Source: Pseudomaricurvus alkylphenolicus
Lineage (GTDB): Bacteria; Pseudomonadota; Gammaproteobacteria; Pseudomonadales; Cellvibrionaceae
Reading direction: 5' to 3'
DNA length: 64,000 nucleotides
NCBI RefSeq assembly: GCF_011683955.1
Contig: NZ_JAAQPI010000006.1
Coordinates: 186,001 to 250,000 of the forward strand
Part shown: positions 19,341 through 29,424 of the stretch, piece after piece
Layout of the letters: every line of letters begins with the position of its first letter
How positions within the stretch are numbered: position 1 is the first letter of the stretch
The notes under the pieces: model-generated
Told to the model about the DNA's origin: nothing
The model's database searches: none
Seen by the model: only the letters and a program-made list of their open reading frames with translations
Program-made: the position numbers and the translations under genes

Positions 19341-19793
19341 TCAATATTCCACCAGGCCCTGACGATGCCGCTCTGAAAGCTCGCGCAACTGCTCCAGCCA
19401 TTGGCGGACCAGCCCTTTTGTAAGCTCAACCTCAACATGCCCCGCAATCATGGGACCACTGGCCTTTACCACCGGATTGAGAATCGTGCGTTCTGCATCC
19501 TGCAGCTGTCGACATCCTGAGTGCTGCGTCAGCTCCTGAACACAGCCGATTTGCCGAAAGGGATTAACATCGAGGTCTGAAATTTCATACACTCGCTCCG
19601 GCTCCTGTGACCCCAGCAAGCTGGCCAGCTCACGGCAATACAACTTGAGGGCGATGCCCAGGTGCAGGGTCGCCGCTTGCAACATGGCCAATTGCTGTTG
19701 CTTCTCCGGGGCAGAAGCCCCGGAGAGTTGATCGAGGCACATTTGAGCGTGCAACAACTTTTGTTGTACCCGCGCAGTGTATGGATTACTCAT
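19341..19793 (-). CDS. DUF6586-type hypothetical protein
   Basis: This helical cytoplasmic protein of 150 residues starts NPYTARVQQKLLHAQMCLDQL and holds a long HLGIALKLYCRELASLL helix, a pattern I associate with DUF6586 proteins beside topA in Pseudomonas. No catalytic motif can be seen. It begins 19 bases after the topA stop, so it is probably in the topA transcript. The ribosome site is weak, which fits translation coupled to topA. Confidence 0.7.
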   Translation of the reverse strand: MSNPYTARVQQKLLHAQMCLDQLSGASAPEKQQQLAMLQAATLHLGIALKLYCRELASLLGSQEPERVYEISDLDVNPFRQIGCVQELTQHSGCRQLQDAERTILNPVVKASGPMIAGHVEVELTKGLVRQWLEQLRELSERHRQGLVEY

Positions 19794-19812
19794 GGCCGCA
19801 GATCAAACCCAC

Positions 19813-22503
19813 TCAAGCATCCGTTTTTGCCGGCTTGCTAGTCTTTTTGGTACTACTCTTGGCCGCTTTCTTGATGGGCTTGGGAGTAACCACCCAGGCA
19901 CCATTTTGATAGAAAGCCTTCCAACCTGTCGCTTTGCCGTCAATTTCAGACTGCACATATTGCTCTTTGGTTTTACGACTGAATCGTACCAAGGTGGGAT
20001 TGCCGTCATCATCCTCTACCGGTGCCGAAAACAGGAAGGTGTACTTGGGGTCAATCTCTTTCTTGTGAGGCAGCAGTTCCGATACCAGTGGAGCTCGGGT
20101 TTCCCGGTTTTTGGGAAACTGGCTGGCTGCCAGAAACAGTCCTGAAGCACCATCACGCAGAATATAGTGGTCCTCTACTTTCTGGCAGGCCAATTCCGGC
20201 ATGGGTACGGGATCCATTTTCGGAGGTGCGGCCTCGCCGTTTTTGAGCAGCTTGCGGGTGTTTTTGCAATCTTCAGACATACAGCCAAAGTACTTGCCAA
20301 AACGCCCGGTTTTAAGCTGCATTTCACTGCCACACTTGTCGCACTCAATAACCGGTCCGTCGTAACCTTTGAGCTTGAAACTGCCCTTTTCCACTTCAAA
20401 ACCGGAACAGTCCGGGTTATTACCGCAAATGTGCAACTTGCGGGTCTCATCCAGCAGATAGCTGTCCATCGCCGTGTTACAAATTTTGCAACGATGCTTT
20501 GTACGCAACTGTTTGGATTCCGCCTCGTCATCTTCGTCGACGTTTACCGCTTCGTCTCCGGAAACAAGATTCATCGTAGACTTGCAGCGTTCCTTGGGCG
20601 GCAGAGAGTAACCGGAACAACCCAGGAATACGCCGGTGGTTCCCGTCCGAATCTGCATAGGACGACCACAGGTGGCGCAGGGAATATCGGTTTCCGTGGG
20701 CTCGTTGGGTCGCATGCCACCTTCGTCGTTTTGGGCATTCAACAGCGTGCTGGAGAAATCATCGTAGAAGCTGTCGAGCAGGTGATGCCACTCTCGCTTG
20801 CCTTCTGCAACATCATCAAGTGACTCTTCCATGCTGGCGGTAAAGCCGTAATCCATCAACTCCGTGAAGCTTTCTGTCAGACGCTCAGTGACGATATCGC
20901 CCATCTTGTCAGCATAGAATCGACGCTTATCTACATGGGCATAACCGCGATCCTGAATGGTGGAGATAATTGAAGCGTAGGTGGATGGGCGTCCAATGCC
21001 TCGCTTTTCCAGCTCTTTCACCAAACTGGCTTCAGTGTACCTTGCAGGTGGTTTGGTAAAGTGTTGATTGGGTTCCAGCTTGATCAGATCCAGATTGTCC
21101 CCCACCGCCAACTCCGGCAAGACCACATCTTCGTCCTTCTTGCCCGCGGGCGGCTGAACTTTCATAAAACCGTCAAAGCGGATAACACGACCACGAGTAC
21201 GCAGCTCGTAGTCACCTGCCGTTACCGTCAGGGAGGTGGACGTAAATTCAGCAGGCGTCATCTGGCAGGCAACGAATTGTTGCCAAATTAGCGTATAGAG
21301 GCGTTCAGCATCCCGCTCCATACCCTTGACCTGAGTGGGTTTGGTAGTGACAGAAGAGGGGCGAATAGCCTCGTGAGCTTCCTGAGCCCCTTCCTTGCTG
21401 GAGTAGGAATTGGGCTGGGCGGGAAGATACGGTTTACCGTAATTTTCCTCGATAAACTCGCGGCAAGTATCCACCGCTTCTTTGCTCAAATTGGTGGAGT
21501 CCGTACGCATATAGGTGATGTAGCCGGCCTCATAGAGGCGCTGTGCCAACATCATGGTTTTCTTGACGCTGAAGCCCAGCCGGGTACTTGCCGCCTGCTG
21601 CAATGTCGAGGTGATATAAGGCGCACCGGGCTTTGACTTGGTTGGTTTGTCTTCACGGTTGCTGATACTGAATGCGGATTGCTTAAGCGCATCCACAGCC
21701 GCGGTCGCCTGGGCTTCGTTCAAAGGCTTGAAGGCTTCACCGCCCTGCTTCTTCACCTCAAAGCGAACTTCATCGCCCTGCTGGGAACGCAGGTTGGCAA
21801 AAACATCCCAATACTCTTCCGGGATAAATGCGCGGATTTCCCGCTCCCGCTCAACCACCAGGCGCACCGCCACCGACTGCACACGACCGGCAGAGAGTCC
21901 GCGGGCAACTTTTTCCCAAAGCAATGGTGACACCATGTAGCCGACCACACGGTCAAGGAATCGCCTGGCCTGCTGGGCATTCACCCGATTCTGATCGATG
22001 GGACCAGGCTGCTTAAAGGCCTCCTGGATTGCGGATTTGGTAATTTCGTTGAACACAACACGGCGATAACGGCTCTCGTCGCCGCCTATGGCCTGTTGCA
22101 AGTGCCAGGCAATGGCCTCTCCCTCGCGATCCAAGTCCGTCGCGAGGTAGATGGTGTCTGCGTTTTCCGCCAGTTTACGTAATTCGTCCACCACTTTTTC
22201 TTTGCCCGGCAGCACCTCGTAATGGGCCTTCCAACCATTCTCGGGGTCAATGCCCATGCGGTTGATCAGCTGCTCCTTGGCCTTCTTGCGCTTGTGGACC
22301 ACTTTTTCTTCGGGCGACATTTTGCGGGTAATGGCCGCCTGACGAGCTCTTTCCTTGGGATCCACCGGCTTTTTCGTACCACCGCTGGTGGGCAAATCCC
22401 GGATATGACCAACACTGGACTTCACAACGTACTCGCTGCCGAGGTACTTGTTGATGGTTTTTGCCTTGGCCGGGGATTCGACGATTACTAGGGACTTACC
22501 CAT
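19813..22503 (-). CDS. topA: DNA topoisomerase I
   Basis: TopA (896 residues) relaxes negative supercoils. The Toprim domain opens with [15 protein letters not shown] and holds the acidic [14 protein letters not shown] motif; the active-site tyrosine is Y331 in [10 protein letters not shown]. Three C4 zinc-ribbon modules follow ([24 protein letters not shown]), then a lysine-rich tail [16 protein letters not shown] that would bind DNA or RNA polymerase. Length and parts agree with the gammaproteobacterial enzyme. The ATG at 22503 has an AGAAGGAA site. Confidence 0.98.
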   Translation of the reverse strand: MGKSLVIVESPAKAKTINKYLGSEYVVKSSVGHIRDLPTSGGTKKPVDPKERARQAAITRKMSPEEKVVHKRKKAKEQLINRMGIDPENGWKAHYEVLPGKEKVVDELRKLAENADTIYLATDLDREGEAIAWHLQQAIGGDESRYRRVVFNEITKSAIQEAFKQPGPIDQNRVNAQQARRFLDRVVGYMVSPLLWEKVARGLSAGRVQSVAVRLVVEREREIRAFIPEEYWDVFANLRSQQGDEVRFEVKKQGGEAFKPLNEAQATAAVDALKQSAFSISNREDKPTKSKPGAPYITSTLQQAASTRLGFSVKKTMMLAQRLYEAGYITYMRTDSTNLSKEAVDTCREFIEENYGKPYLPAQPNSYSSKEGAQEAHEAIRPSSVTTKPTQVKGMERDAERLYTLIWQQFVACQMTPAEFTSTSLTVTAGDYELRTRGRVIRFDGFMKVQPPAGKKDEDVVLPELAVGDNLDLIKLEPNQHFTKPPARYTEASLVKELEKRGIGRPSTYASIISTIQDRGYAHVDKRRFYADKMGDIVTERLTESFTELMDYGFTASMEESLDDVAEGKREWHHLLDSFYDDFSSTLLNAQNDEGGMRPNEPTETDIPCATCGRPMQIRTGTTGVFLGCSGYSLPPKERCKSTMNLVSGDEAVNVDEDDEAESKQLRTKHRCKICNTAMDSYLLDETRKLHICGNNPDCSGFEVEKGSFKLKGYDGPVIECDKCGSEMQLKTGRFGKYFGCMSEDCKNTRKLLKNGEAAPPKMDPVPMPELACQKVEDHYILRDGASGLFLAASQFPKNRETRAPLVSELLPHKKEIDPKYTFLFSAPVEDDDGNPTLVRFSRKTKEQYVQSEIDGKATGWKAFYQNGAWVVTPKPIKKAAKSSTKKTSKPAKTDA

Positions 22504-22783
22504 ATATTCCTTCTGTATACTTACTCAATTCTGTTGTGCCGTGCCGCTGGCCGTTACTACCGGTAAGCGGATGCGCATATATAAGACCTTGCTCCTGGCG
22601 GGTCAAGCAATCTCTGAGGATTTAAGTGTAATCTGCGAAATTTTCCAGTTTCATTGGGCCACAGACCTTTTTTACAGATAGCACAGATAACCTCCACTTG
22701 AAAACCCCACTACCTAAAGGTTCACATCCCGGGGCCGCTACATTAGTCTGTAATTCATCGATCTTCGGGCAACGTCTTTCAAC

Positions 22784-23518
22784 ATGTCTGCATTCGCCAG
22801 CTTGGTCATTTTCTGCGCTTTAGCGGTGCTTTCCCTGGTCACCGTCAGTGTGATTAATGAGCGGGAAAAGCGCCAGAAAGCGCTCATGCAGAAAATCAAA
22901 CGCCTCAAGCATCGTGCCCGAGAGCTTGAAGAACTGGTGGTTGAGGTGGATCTTCTGGTCGAAAGTCGTGCCATCGCCCGACTGATCAATGAGGAAATTC
23001 TTGAGTTGATTCTGGCCATGAAGGCGGCCGATGAGAGTGCCACCTACCTGGATGCCAGTTACCAGGCCGCTATTGCCAGAAGCGAAAATCTGGCCGATGA
23101 GGGCCAGGTGGTAACGATCGACCGCCTCAAGGGCAGTGACGCCCAAATCGCCCGCAGTCAACGTTCCCTGGAAGAAGCGGCAGGTGTTATTCGCAAACAG
23201 CAGCGTTCGGGGAAAATCAGTCTGGAGGAGATGAATATCTTTCTCTCTGAATTGAGCTGGGCTCATCTCATGGTGGACGTTATCTCGCACGTCGCCCAGG
23301 GACACAGGGCCATTAATCGCAACGACGTATTGTCGGGTCACGCCTTCTACAAAAAGGCCCAGCAACTGCTGATGCAATCGGCCCACAGCGATAAGCGACG
23401 ACACAGGATGATTAAAGAACTGGCGGAGATTCTATCCAATCGACGCCGAGCCTTGTCCGAGGACTTGATGCCCGAGACCCGCATCAATCCCGAAGAGAGT
23501 GCTCCTCAGTCGTCCTGA
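22784..23518 (+). CDS. Membrane-anchored coiled-coil protein, not recognised
   Basis: This protein of 244 residues has one N-terminal hydrophobic helix (about 3-24, FASLVIFCALAVLSLVTVSV) and a long charged helical body with heptad-like Leu/Ile spacing through about residue 90, then further helices and an acidic C-terminus. The body is cytoplasmic or periplasmic depending on topology; the basic residues after the helix (EREKRQKALMQKIKRLKHR) favour a cytoplasmic body. No enzyme motif is seen. The last 13 bases overlap tail-to-tail with the next minus-strand gene. Confidence 0.75.
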   Translation: MSAFASLVIFCALAVLSLVTVSVINEREKRQKALMQKIKRLKHRARELEELVVEVDLLVESRAIARLINEEILELILAMKAADESATYLDASYQAAIARSENLADEGQVVTIDRLKGSDAQIARSQRSLEEAAGVIRKQQRSGKISLEEMNIFLSELSWAHLMVDVISHVAQGHRAINRNDVLSGHAFYKKAQQLLMQSAHSDKRRHRMIKELAEILSNRRRALSEDLMPETRINPEESAPQSS

Positions 23519-24012
23519 TCACTTGAATCCACCAACGCCCCGGCAGTCTGCTGCAACCATTGGGCGAGCTCTCTAACCACCGCTTCATCCCCCAGCTCTG
23601 ACCAATAGCAGCAAAGCCCCTGGGGGCCACTGGCGACGGCAAAAACCGGTGCCGGGAGCCGCTTGAGGCGATCGGCCATCATGGCCATAGATACTGAGCC
23701 CGCACCCTCACCCTGCCAATCCCAGCGCCCAAAGGCATGGAGTTCGTGCTCATAAGCCCGGCGCACCAGGACCCAGACGTTGCGAGCGTCCTTGGCACGC
23801 TTCCAGGGCAGGCAATACATCGCTGAAGAGTTCAGCTTCTCAGTACCATCGGCCCCCTCCGGAGGGGGCTGCAGGTGCACTCTCAAGCCGTTGTCAGCGG
23901 CGCACTGCCGCAGCGCCGCCTGCCGGCGCTGCCCAGCGGTGGGTTGCATCAGCATTATCGGGCCAAGTAACAACGCGACCGCGCAACCGACAATGAGAAT
24001 CGTTAACCACAT
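23506..24012 (-). CDS. Small membrane-anchored hypothetical protein
   Basis: This protein of 168 residues has one N-terminal helix (about 2-21, WLTILIVGCAVALLLGPIML) followed by the short motif QPTAGQRRQAALRQCAADNG and a compact soluble domain with many Trp and Cys. The helix followed by a basic stretch predicts a single-pass inner-membrane anchor. The domain is not one I recognise. It is convergent with the upstream coiled-coil gene, overlapping by 13 bases. Confidence 0.7.
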   Translation of the reverse strand: MWLTILIVGCAVALLLGPIMLMQPTAGQRRQAALRQCAADNGLRVHLQPPPEGADGTEKLNSSAMYCLPWKRAKDARNVWVLVRRAYEHELHAFGRWDWQGEGAGSVSMAMMADRLKRLPAPVFAVASGPQGLCCYWSELGDEAVVRELAQWLQQTAGALVDSSDQDD

Positions 24013-24158
24013 ATCCAGTCTCTATTGCTCCCCATGGGTTATACCCAGCACCCTCTCAGTACCTGTTCAAAATCGGGGACAGTTTGATCTGGATCTAGGC
24101 AATATTTTCAAAGCGGTCTAGTATGCCTTCTAAAGGCTAAGGCGAAAAGGAGGCTCTG

Positions 24159-24593
24159 ATGGCAAATTATTCACACATTTTGGTCGGATTGGACCTGAGC
24201 GAGGAATCCAACCAAGTACTCAACCGCGCGGTTGCTCTGGCCAGGGCGAATGCCGCCACCCTGTCACTTGTGCATGTGGTGGAGCCGTTAACGTTTGCCT
24301 ATGGCGGCGATATTCCGGTGGATCTCAGCGAAATTCAGGAACAACTGCAACAACAGGCTCATCAGCAACTCAAGGAATTGTCACAGCCTGCTGACATTGG
24401 CCAGGAAAACCAGCATGTTGTCGTAGGCCAACCGGTAGCCGAAATTCACGACCTTGCCGAACAGCTCAACGTCGATCTGATTGTTGTGGGAAGCCACGGC
24501 CGCCGGGGGCTTGCACTGCTGCTCGGGTCCACCGCCAACGGCGTTCTGCATGGTGCCAAAACCGACGTGCTGGCCGTCAGGGTCAAGGATTAA
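24159..24593 (+). CDS. Universal stress protein, UspA family
   Basis: This single USP domain of 144 residues starts ANYSHILVGLDLSEESNQVL and contains the nucleotide-binding pattern GSHGRRGLALLLGSTANGVL (G-x2-G-x9-G-S/T). Members carrying this pattern bind ATP, though the first Asp-rich strand here (VGLDLS) is also near the E. coli UspA-like group. These proteins raise survival under starvation and stress. It has an excellent AGGAGG site seven bases before the ATG. The stop is six bases from the convergent uup stop. Confidence 0.92.
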   Translation: MANYSHILVGLDLSEESNQVLNRAVALARANAATLSLVHVVEPLTFAYGGDIPVDLSEIQEQLQQQAHQQLKELSQPADIGQENQHVVVGQPVAEIHDLAEQLNVDLIVVGSHGRRGLALLLGSTANGVLHGAKTDVLAVRVKD

Positions 24594-24599
24594 CCTAGG

Positions 24600-26522
24600 T
24601 TACATAGCTTCCAGTTCATCCCAGCGGGCGTACTTTTCTTCCAGAGACTGCTGCAGTTCGCCCAGCTGGGACAGAACCTCCGAGACTTTCTCGTGATCCT
24701 GCTGGTAAAAATCCGGTGAGGCAATATCGGCTTCCAGCGCTGAAACCCGGTTTTCCAATGCCTCGATTTCGGCTGGCAGGGCATCCAACTCCCGCTGCAA
24801 TTTGTAACTGAGCTTTTTGGCAGCTTTGGGTGACACCGAATTGGAATCAATTGATTGGGCGTCGGCAGCTTGCACATTTGCCGCCTGCTTGACGACTTCG
24901 GGAGCAGTGGAAGCGCTTTCCTCCATAGCGGGCCAGTGCCCTCCCTGACGAATCCAGTCCTCGTATCCTCCAACGTATTCTCGAACCCTGCCCTGACCTT
25001 CAAAGGCTATGGTGCTGGTCACTACATTATCCAGGAACTGACGGTCATGGCTGACCAGCAGGATGGTGCCGTCAAAACCGGCCAGTATTTCCTCCAACAG
25101 CTCCAGGGTTTCAACATCCAGATCGTTGGTGGGTTCATCCAGCACTAACATATTGGCCGGCTGGCTGAACAGCTTGGCCAGCAGTACCCGGTTGCGCTCT
25201 CCCCCGCTAAGGGCTTTTAAAGGCGTCCTGGCCCGAGCTCCGGTAAACAGAAAGTCTCCCAAATAGCTGATGATATGGCGGTCTTTACCGCCAATCGTGA
25301 TGCTGTCCCGTCCCAACGACACGTTATCGATGGCGTTTTTCTCCAGGTCCAACTGGTCCCGAAGCTGATCAAAATAGGCCACCTCCAGGTTGGTGCCGCA
25401 GCGAACCTTACCTTCAGAGGGCTGCAACTGGCCCAACACGATCTTCAGCAGCGTGCTCTTGCCCGCCCCATTGGGGCCAATCAAGCCGATGCGATCACCC
25501 CGAATAACTGTGGAGGTAAAATTGCTAATCACTGTGCGCTCGCCAAATTTCTGGGTCACACCCTCGAGCTCGGCAACCAGCTTACCCGACAGTCCGCCCG
25601 TATTGAGTTCAATGCGCGCAGTGCCTTGTCGTTCACGTCGCTGAGATCGCTCATCCCGCATTGCCTTCAAGGCCCGCACTCGACCCTCGTTACGAGTACG
25701 ACGAGCCTTGATGCCCTGCCGAATCCACTTCTCTTCTTCCGCCAGGCGTTTGTCGAACAGCGCGTTATGACGTTCCTCTTCCGCCAGTTGCTGTTCCCGG
25801 AATTCCAGAAAACTGCGGTAGTCTCCCTCCCAGCTGCGCAGATGCCCACGATCCAATTCCACAATGTGGGTGGCCAGGGCCTGCAACAATGCCCGATCGT
25901 GGGTGATAAACACCACCGCACCCCGAAATTCGAGCACCTGCTTTTCCAGCCATTCGATGGCCATAACGTCCAGATGGTTAGTGGGTTCGTCGAGCAACAG
26001 CAGGTCCGGCTCAACCACCAGGGCCTTGGCCAGAGCTACTCGACGGCGCCATCCACCGGAGAGTTCAGCCATGGTCTTGTCCATGGGCAGCTGCAGGCGG
26101 CTGATGACCGTCTCGACCTTTTGCTGGAGGCTCCAGCCGTCATGGCTGTCAATTTCCTGCTGAACCTGAGCCAGTTGTTGCAGAGCTTTATCGTCATGAG
26201 CCTCGCTGAGCAGGTGATGATAGCGGGCCAGCAGCTGCCCCACCTCTTGCAGACCGCTCGCCACCACATCGTAAACAGACAAATTCTCTGCCTCCGGCAG
26301 ATCCTGTTCAAGACGGGCGATGCGCAGAGTCGGTTGCCGCCAGACACTGCCGTCATCGGGCAGCACGTCGCCCGACAGCACCTTCAACAGACTCGACTTC
26401 CCGGCGCCATTGCGACCAATCAGGCAGACCCTTTGTCCACGCTCGATGCTCAGATCCACACCCTCGAGCAATACCTGGGTACCGTAGTGCAGGCTTGCCT
26501 TCTTCAGTTCGATCAGCGCCAT
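24600..26522 (-). CDS. uup: ABC-F ATPase Uup
   Basis: Uup (640 residues) is a soluble ABC-F protein with two ATPase domains and no membrane part. The first Walker A is GRNGAGKS (36-43) with signature AELSGGWRRRVALAKAL; the second is GPNGAGKST with ALSGGERNRVLLAKLF. The C-terminal coiled coil (LSYKLQRELDALPAEIEALE onward) is the DNA-binding Uup tail and separates this from EttA and YheS. ABC-F proteins act on ribosomes; Uup loss affects precise excision of transposons in E. coli. Confidence 0.94.
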   Translation of the reverse strand: MALIELKKASLHYGTQVLLEGVDLSIERGQRVCLIGRNGAGKSSLLKVLSGDVLPDDGSVWRQPTLRIARLEQDLPEAENLSVYDVVASGLQEVGQLLARYHHLLSEAHDDKALQQLAQVQQEIDSHDGWSLQQKVETVISRLQLPMDKTMAELSGGWRRRVALAKALVVEPDLLLLDEPTNHLDVMAIEWLEKQVLEFRGAVVFITHDRALLQALATHIVELDRGHLRSWEGDYRSFLEFREQQLAEEERHNALFDKRLAEEEKWIRQGIKARRTRNEGRVRALKAMRDERSQRRERQGTARIELNTGGLSGKLVAELEGVTQKFGERTVISNFTSTVIRGDRIGLIGPNGAGKSTLLKIVLGQLQPSEGKVRCGTNLEVAYFDQLRDQLDLEKNAIDNVSLGRDSITIGGKDRHIISYLGDFLFTGARARTPLKALSGGERNRVLLAKLFSQPANMLVLDEPTNDLDVETLELLEEILAGFDGTILLVSHDRQFLDNVVTSTIAFEGQGRVREYVGGYEDWIRQGGHWPAMEESASTAPEVVKQAANVQAADAQSIDSNSVSPKAAKKLSYKLQRELDALPAEIEALENRVSALEADIASPDFYQQDHEKVSEVLSQLGELQQSLEEKYARWDELEAM

Positions 26523-26758
26523 AATATTTCGTCTCGCCAGCTAACTTTCAAAATGGGGCGCCATGGTACCCTTATCCTCTCAAATGGCCCAGAGCTACAG
26601 GCGTAAACGGTGACAGGGGAGGCTGAAACAGATTCCCTGAGGTTTTAAAAAAGCCGCTGACTCCCAACAATTTGAGCTGTGCCAGCGCCGTGATTTTACC
26701 CTACAATAGTTATCAAACGATTACGCGCCACAATGCCCCAGCCAGCTGTAGAGTGTAT

Positions 26759-28771
26759 ATGGCCCCAGACAGAACACACGCCGGTTCGCGACGCCCTTTT
26801 CCCCCAATGGCCCCATGGCTCTGCCTGTTGTTTGCGCTTGTCTTGCCCTGCCGGGCACTTGCGGATACAACTCAACTGCTGAGTAACAACCCCGCAGGTG
26901 CCACCACGCTGCTTGACGAGCAGCGCAAACATTATCTGCGAGCCAGGCAGGCGCTGCGCCAGGGGCACATGGTGACTTTTCGCAAACACCGTGACCGGTT
27001 GCATGGCTATTCGCTCAAAATTTATCTGGATTATTACGAACTCAATCGTCGCCTGCGCCGCCTGCCCTACCAGGATGTGGACACCTTTCTGGGGCGCTAT
27101 GCCGACAGCCATCTCGGCCACAAATTACGCACCCGTTGGTTGTACCAACTGGGCCAGCACAAGCAGTGGCGGCAATTCCTGAATTATTATCAGCCGCAAA
27201 CCGGTAATACCCGCCTCCAGTGCCTGTTTCTTCAGGCCCGGTTGGAACAGGGCGATGCGGCCGCGCTGGAGGAGGTGGAAACACTTTGGAACGTCGAGCA
27301 TTCCCAACCCAACGAATGTACTCCACTGTTTAAACGCTGGATCAGGGAGGGCGGTCTGACCCAGGAGATTGCCTGGGAGCGCTTCAACAAAGCTATCGAG
27401 ACTCGCAACCGGGGCCTCGCCGGTTATGTTCTCAAGCAACTGGAAGGCGACAAAAAGAAACTGGCCGAACTCTATCTGGAGGTAGACAGAAAACCCATTC
27501 GTATCCGCCAACATCAGCGCTTTCTAGCCCAGACTGAGGATATGCAAAACATTATCCTTCACGGACTCAATCGCTATGCTCGCCGGGATCCGTTAACAGC
27601 GCTGTACGAGTGGAGTCGCTATGACGCCCAGCAGCTGTTCGACAACCGCAAACGCCTACAGACGCAACAACAGCTGATTGTGCAATTAATGCGCAAAGGA
27701 TATCGGGAGGCCGCTCAGGGGCTTGCCAACCAAGTCCCGCAGCTGGACAACAACAAACTCACTGAAATACTGATCCGGGACGCTCTCAAGCAACTGGACT
27801 GGGCCAAGGTCTATGCCTACCTGCGCCAGCTGCCCCCGGCCGAACAACAGTCCGACCGCTGGCTCTATTGGCGAGCGAGAGCCATGGACATTCTCGGTAT
27901 TGACGACCCGGCCTACCCCACCCCGCGTCAGATTTACGCACAATTGGCCCTTGAGCGGAGTTTCTACGCTTTCCTCGCTGCCGATATTTTGGGCAGCAAC
28001 TACCGACTGGGAGACAGACCGGCAAATCCGGGCAATGCTGAGATACTGTATGTCTCCAGCCTGCCCGCCAGTCAACGGGCAAGGGAACTGCTGGCCGTGG
28101 GCGACACGCTCAATGCCAACCGCGAATGGCTGCATATGAGCACCCGCTTCACCCGGGAATCCCAACATATTGCCGCTGCCAAACTCGCGCACCGCTGGGG
28201 CTGGCACCACAAAACCATCACCTCTCTGGCCAGTGCTCGCTCCTGGGACGACCTGCAGATGCGTTTTCCTCTCGCCTACAACAAACATATGTTTGCCGCG
28301 GCGCAGCGGCATCAGGTTTCGCCCCTGTTACTCTTCGCCATTGCCCGGCAGGAGAGTGCCTTTGCCGCCAATGCCCGCTCACCGGCCGGCGCCCTTGGCC
28401 TGATGCAACTCATGCCGGGAACGGCCAGGCAGACCGCCCGCAAGGTCGGGGTACGCTATCGAAAGAGCGATTTGCTGAAACCGGAGCACAATATCAAGCT
28501 CGGCAGCTACTACATCACGGAGCTGCTGCAACAGTTCAACAACAACCGCATTCTCGCAACGGCTGCCTACAACGCTGGTCCCCACCGGGTTACCCGCTGG
28601 CTGAAAGAGACCGAAAGCAACCTTCCGGCGGATGTATGGGTAGAGGTTATTCCTTTCCGTGAAACCCGTAAATATGTACAGAATGTGCTGGCTTACTCGG
28701 TAATCTATGGCTATCGTACCGGTACAACACCCGAGATGCTGACGCCCCTGGAGGCAAAGGAAACGCTCTGA
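26759..28771 (+). CDS. slt: Soluble lytic murein transglycosylase Slt
   Basis: Slt is a periplasmic enzyme that cleaves peptidoglycan between MurNAc and GlcNAc to give anhydro ends. The superhelical alpha domain occupies the first two thirds; the goose-lysozyme-like catalytic domain has E532 in ARQESAFA, then GLMQLMPGTA and ATAAYNAGPHRV. A signal peptide (MAPWLCLLFALVLPCRALAD region) precedes the mature part. The frame opens upstream at a TTG (26672), but the ATG at 26759 gives 670 residues and a better leader; an ATG at 26807 is also possible. No good ribosome site decides it. Its products feed NagZ. Confidence 0.93.
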   Translation: MAPDRTHAGSRRPFPPMAPWLCLLFALVLPCRALADTTQLLSNNPAGATTLLDEQRKHYLRARQALRQGHMVTFRKHRDRLHGYSLKIYLDYYELNRRLRRLPYQDVDTFLGRYADSHLGHKLRTRWLYQLGQHKQWRQFLNYYQPQTGNTRLQCLFLQARLEQGDAAALEEVETLWNVEHSQPNECTPLFKRWIREGGLTQEIAWERFNKAIETRNRGLAGYVLKQLEGDKKKLAELYLEVDRKPIRIRQHQRFLAQTEDMQNIILHGLNRYARRDPLTALYEWSRYDAQQLFDNRKRLQTQQQLIVQLMRKGYREAAQGLANQVPQLDNNKLTEILIRDALKQLDWAKVYAYLRQLPPAEQQSDRWLYWRARAMDILGIDDPAYPTPRQIYAQLALERSFYAFLAADILGSNYRLGDRPANPGNAEILYVSSLPASQRARELLAVGDTLNANREWLHMSTRFTRESQHIAAAKLAHRWGWHHKTITSLASARSWDDLQMRFPLAYNKHMFAAAQRHQVSPLLLFAIARQESAFAANARSPAGALGLMQLMPGTARQTARKVGVRYRKSDLLKPEHNIKLGSYYITELLQQFNNNRILATAAYNAGPHRVTRWLKETESNLPADVWVEVIPFRETRKYVQNVLAYSVIYGYRTGTTPEMLTPLEAKETL

Positions 28772-28850
28772 CCGGCACAAATACACACGCTCGGCTTGAT
28801 AAAGAATCAAAAGGGAACTCTGACAGTATCAACTGCATAAAGGACGTAAT

Positions 28851-29414
28851 GTGACTGACAACGCCCAAGAAACCCACAGCGAACTGCTCCATATCCGGGA
28901 GACCATTACGATGTTGTATCTGGCCGTTTGCCAGATAGAAACCTCGGTCAATGAAAGCAATTCCTCGATTGACGACCTGACGACCTCTTTTACCGATCTT
29001 GCCCAACACTCCCAGGAAGTGGACGAGCACGTTCAGGCCATGACAGACCTCAGCGAACTCACGGATATCAAGCGTCAGGTCAATGAGACCTCCATGGAAA
29101 TGCAGTCAAAAATCAAACAGGCCATCACCGCCTTTCAATTCTATGATCGCATCAGTCAGCGACTGGACCACGTGGCTCGCAGCCTGGAGCGCGTCAGTGA
29201 TGTTATTGGCGATTCCGATCGGGTAAACGATCCGGAGACCTGGACGGCCATCCAGGAACAGGTCAAAAGCAGCTATTCCATGGAATCTGAGCGCATCATG
29301 TTTGAGCACATCATGCGAGGAGCCAGCGTTAAAGAAGCGCTGGAGATCTACCGCCACCACTTTTCCCAGGAGGAAACCGGCGAGGTGGACGGAGACGAAA
29401 TCGAGCTGTTTTAA
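28851..29414 (+). CDS. Putative CheZ-like CheY-P phosphatase
   Basis: This all-helical cytoplasmic protein of 187 residues has no signal peptide. A long helix ends in FQFYDRISQRLDHVARSL, which contains D99-R-I-S-Q103, the D-x3-Q arrangement used by CheZ and related CheY-P phosphatases (D143 and Q147 in E. coli). The last residues EVDGDEIELF are acidic with hydrophobic ends, like the CheY-binding tail of CheZ. It faces cheV across ten bases. These are inferences: overall resemblance to CheZ is limited and no CheY is in the window. The start is GTG at 28851 with AAAGGA. Confidence 0.6.
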   Translation: MTDNAQETHSELLHIRETITMLYLAVCQIETSVNESNSSIDDLTTSFTDLAQHSQEVDEHVQAMTDLSELTDIKRQVNETSMEMQSKIKQAITAFQFYDRISQRLDHVARSLERVSDVIGDSDRVNDPETWTAIQEQVKSSYSMESERIMFEHIMRGASVKEALEIYRHHFSQEETGEVDGDEIELF

Positions 29415-29424
29415 GGCTTAGGGA

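Noticed and set aside
25275-26606. Long plus-strand frame of 443 codons over uup
   Set aside because: It is the antisense shadow of the uup coding sequence, His/Gln/Leu-rich and without homology.
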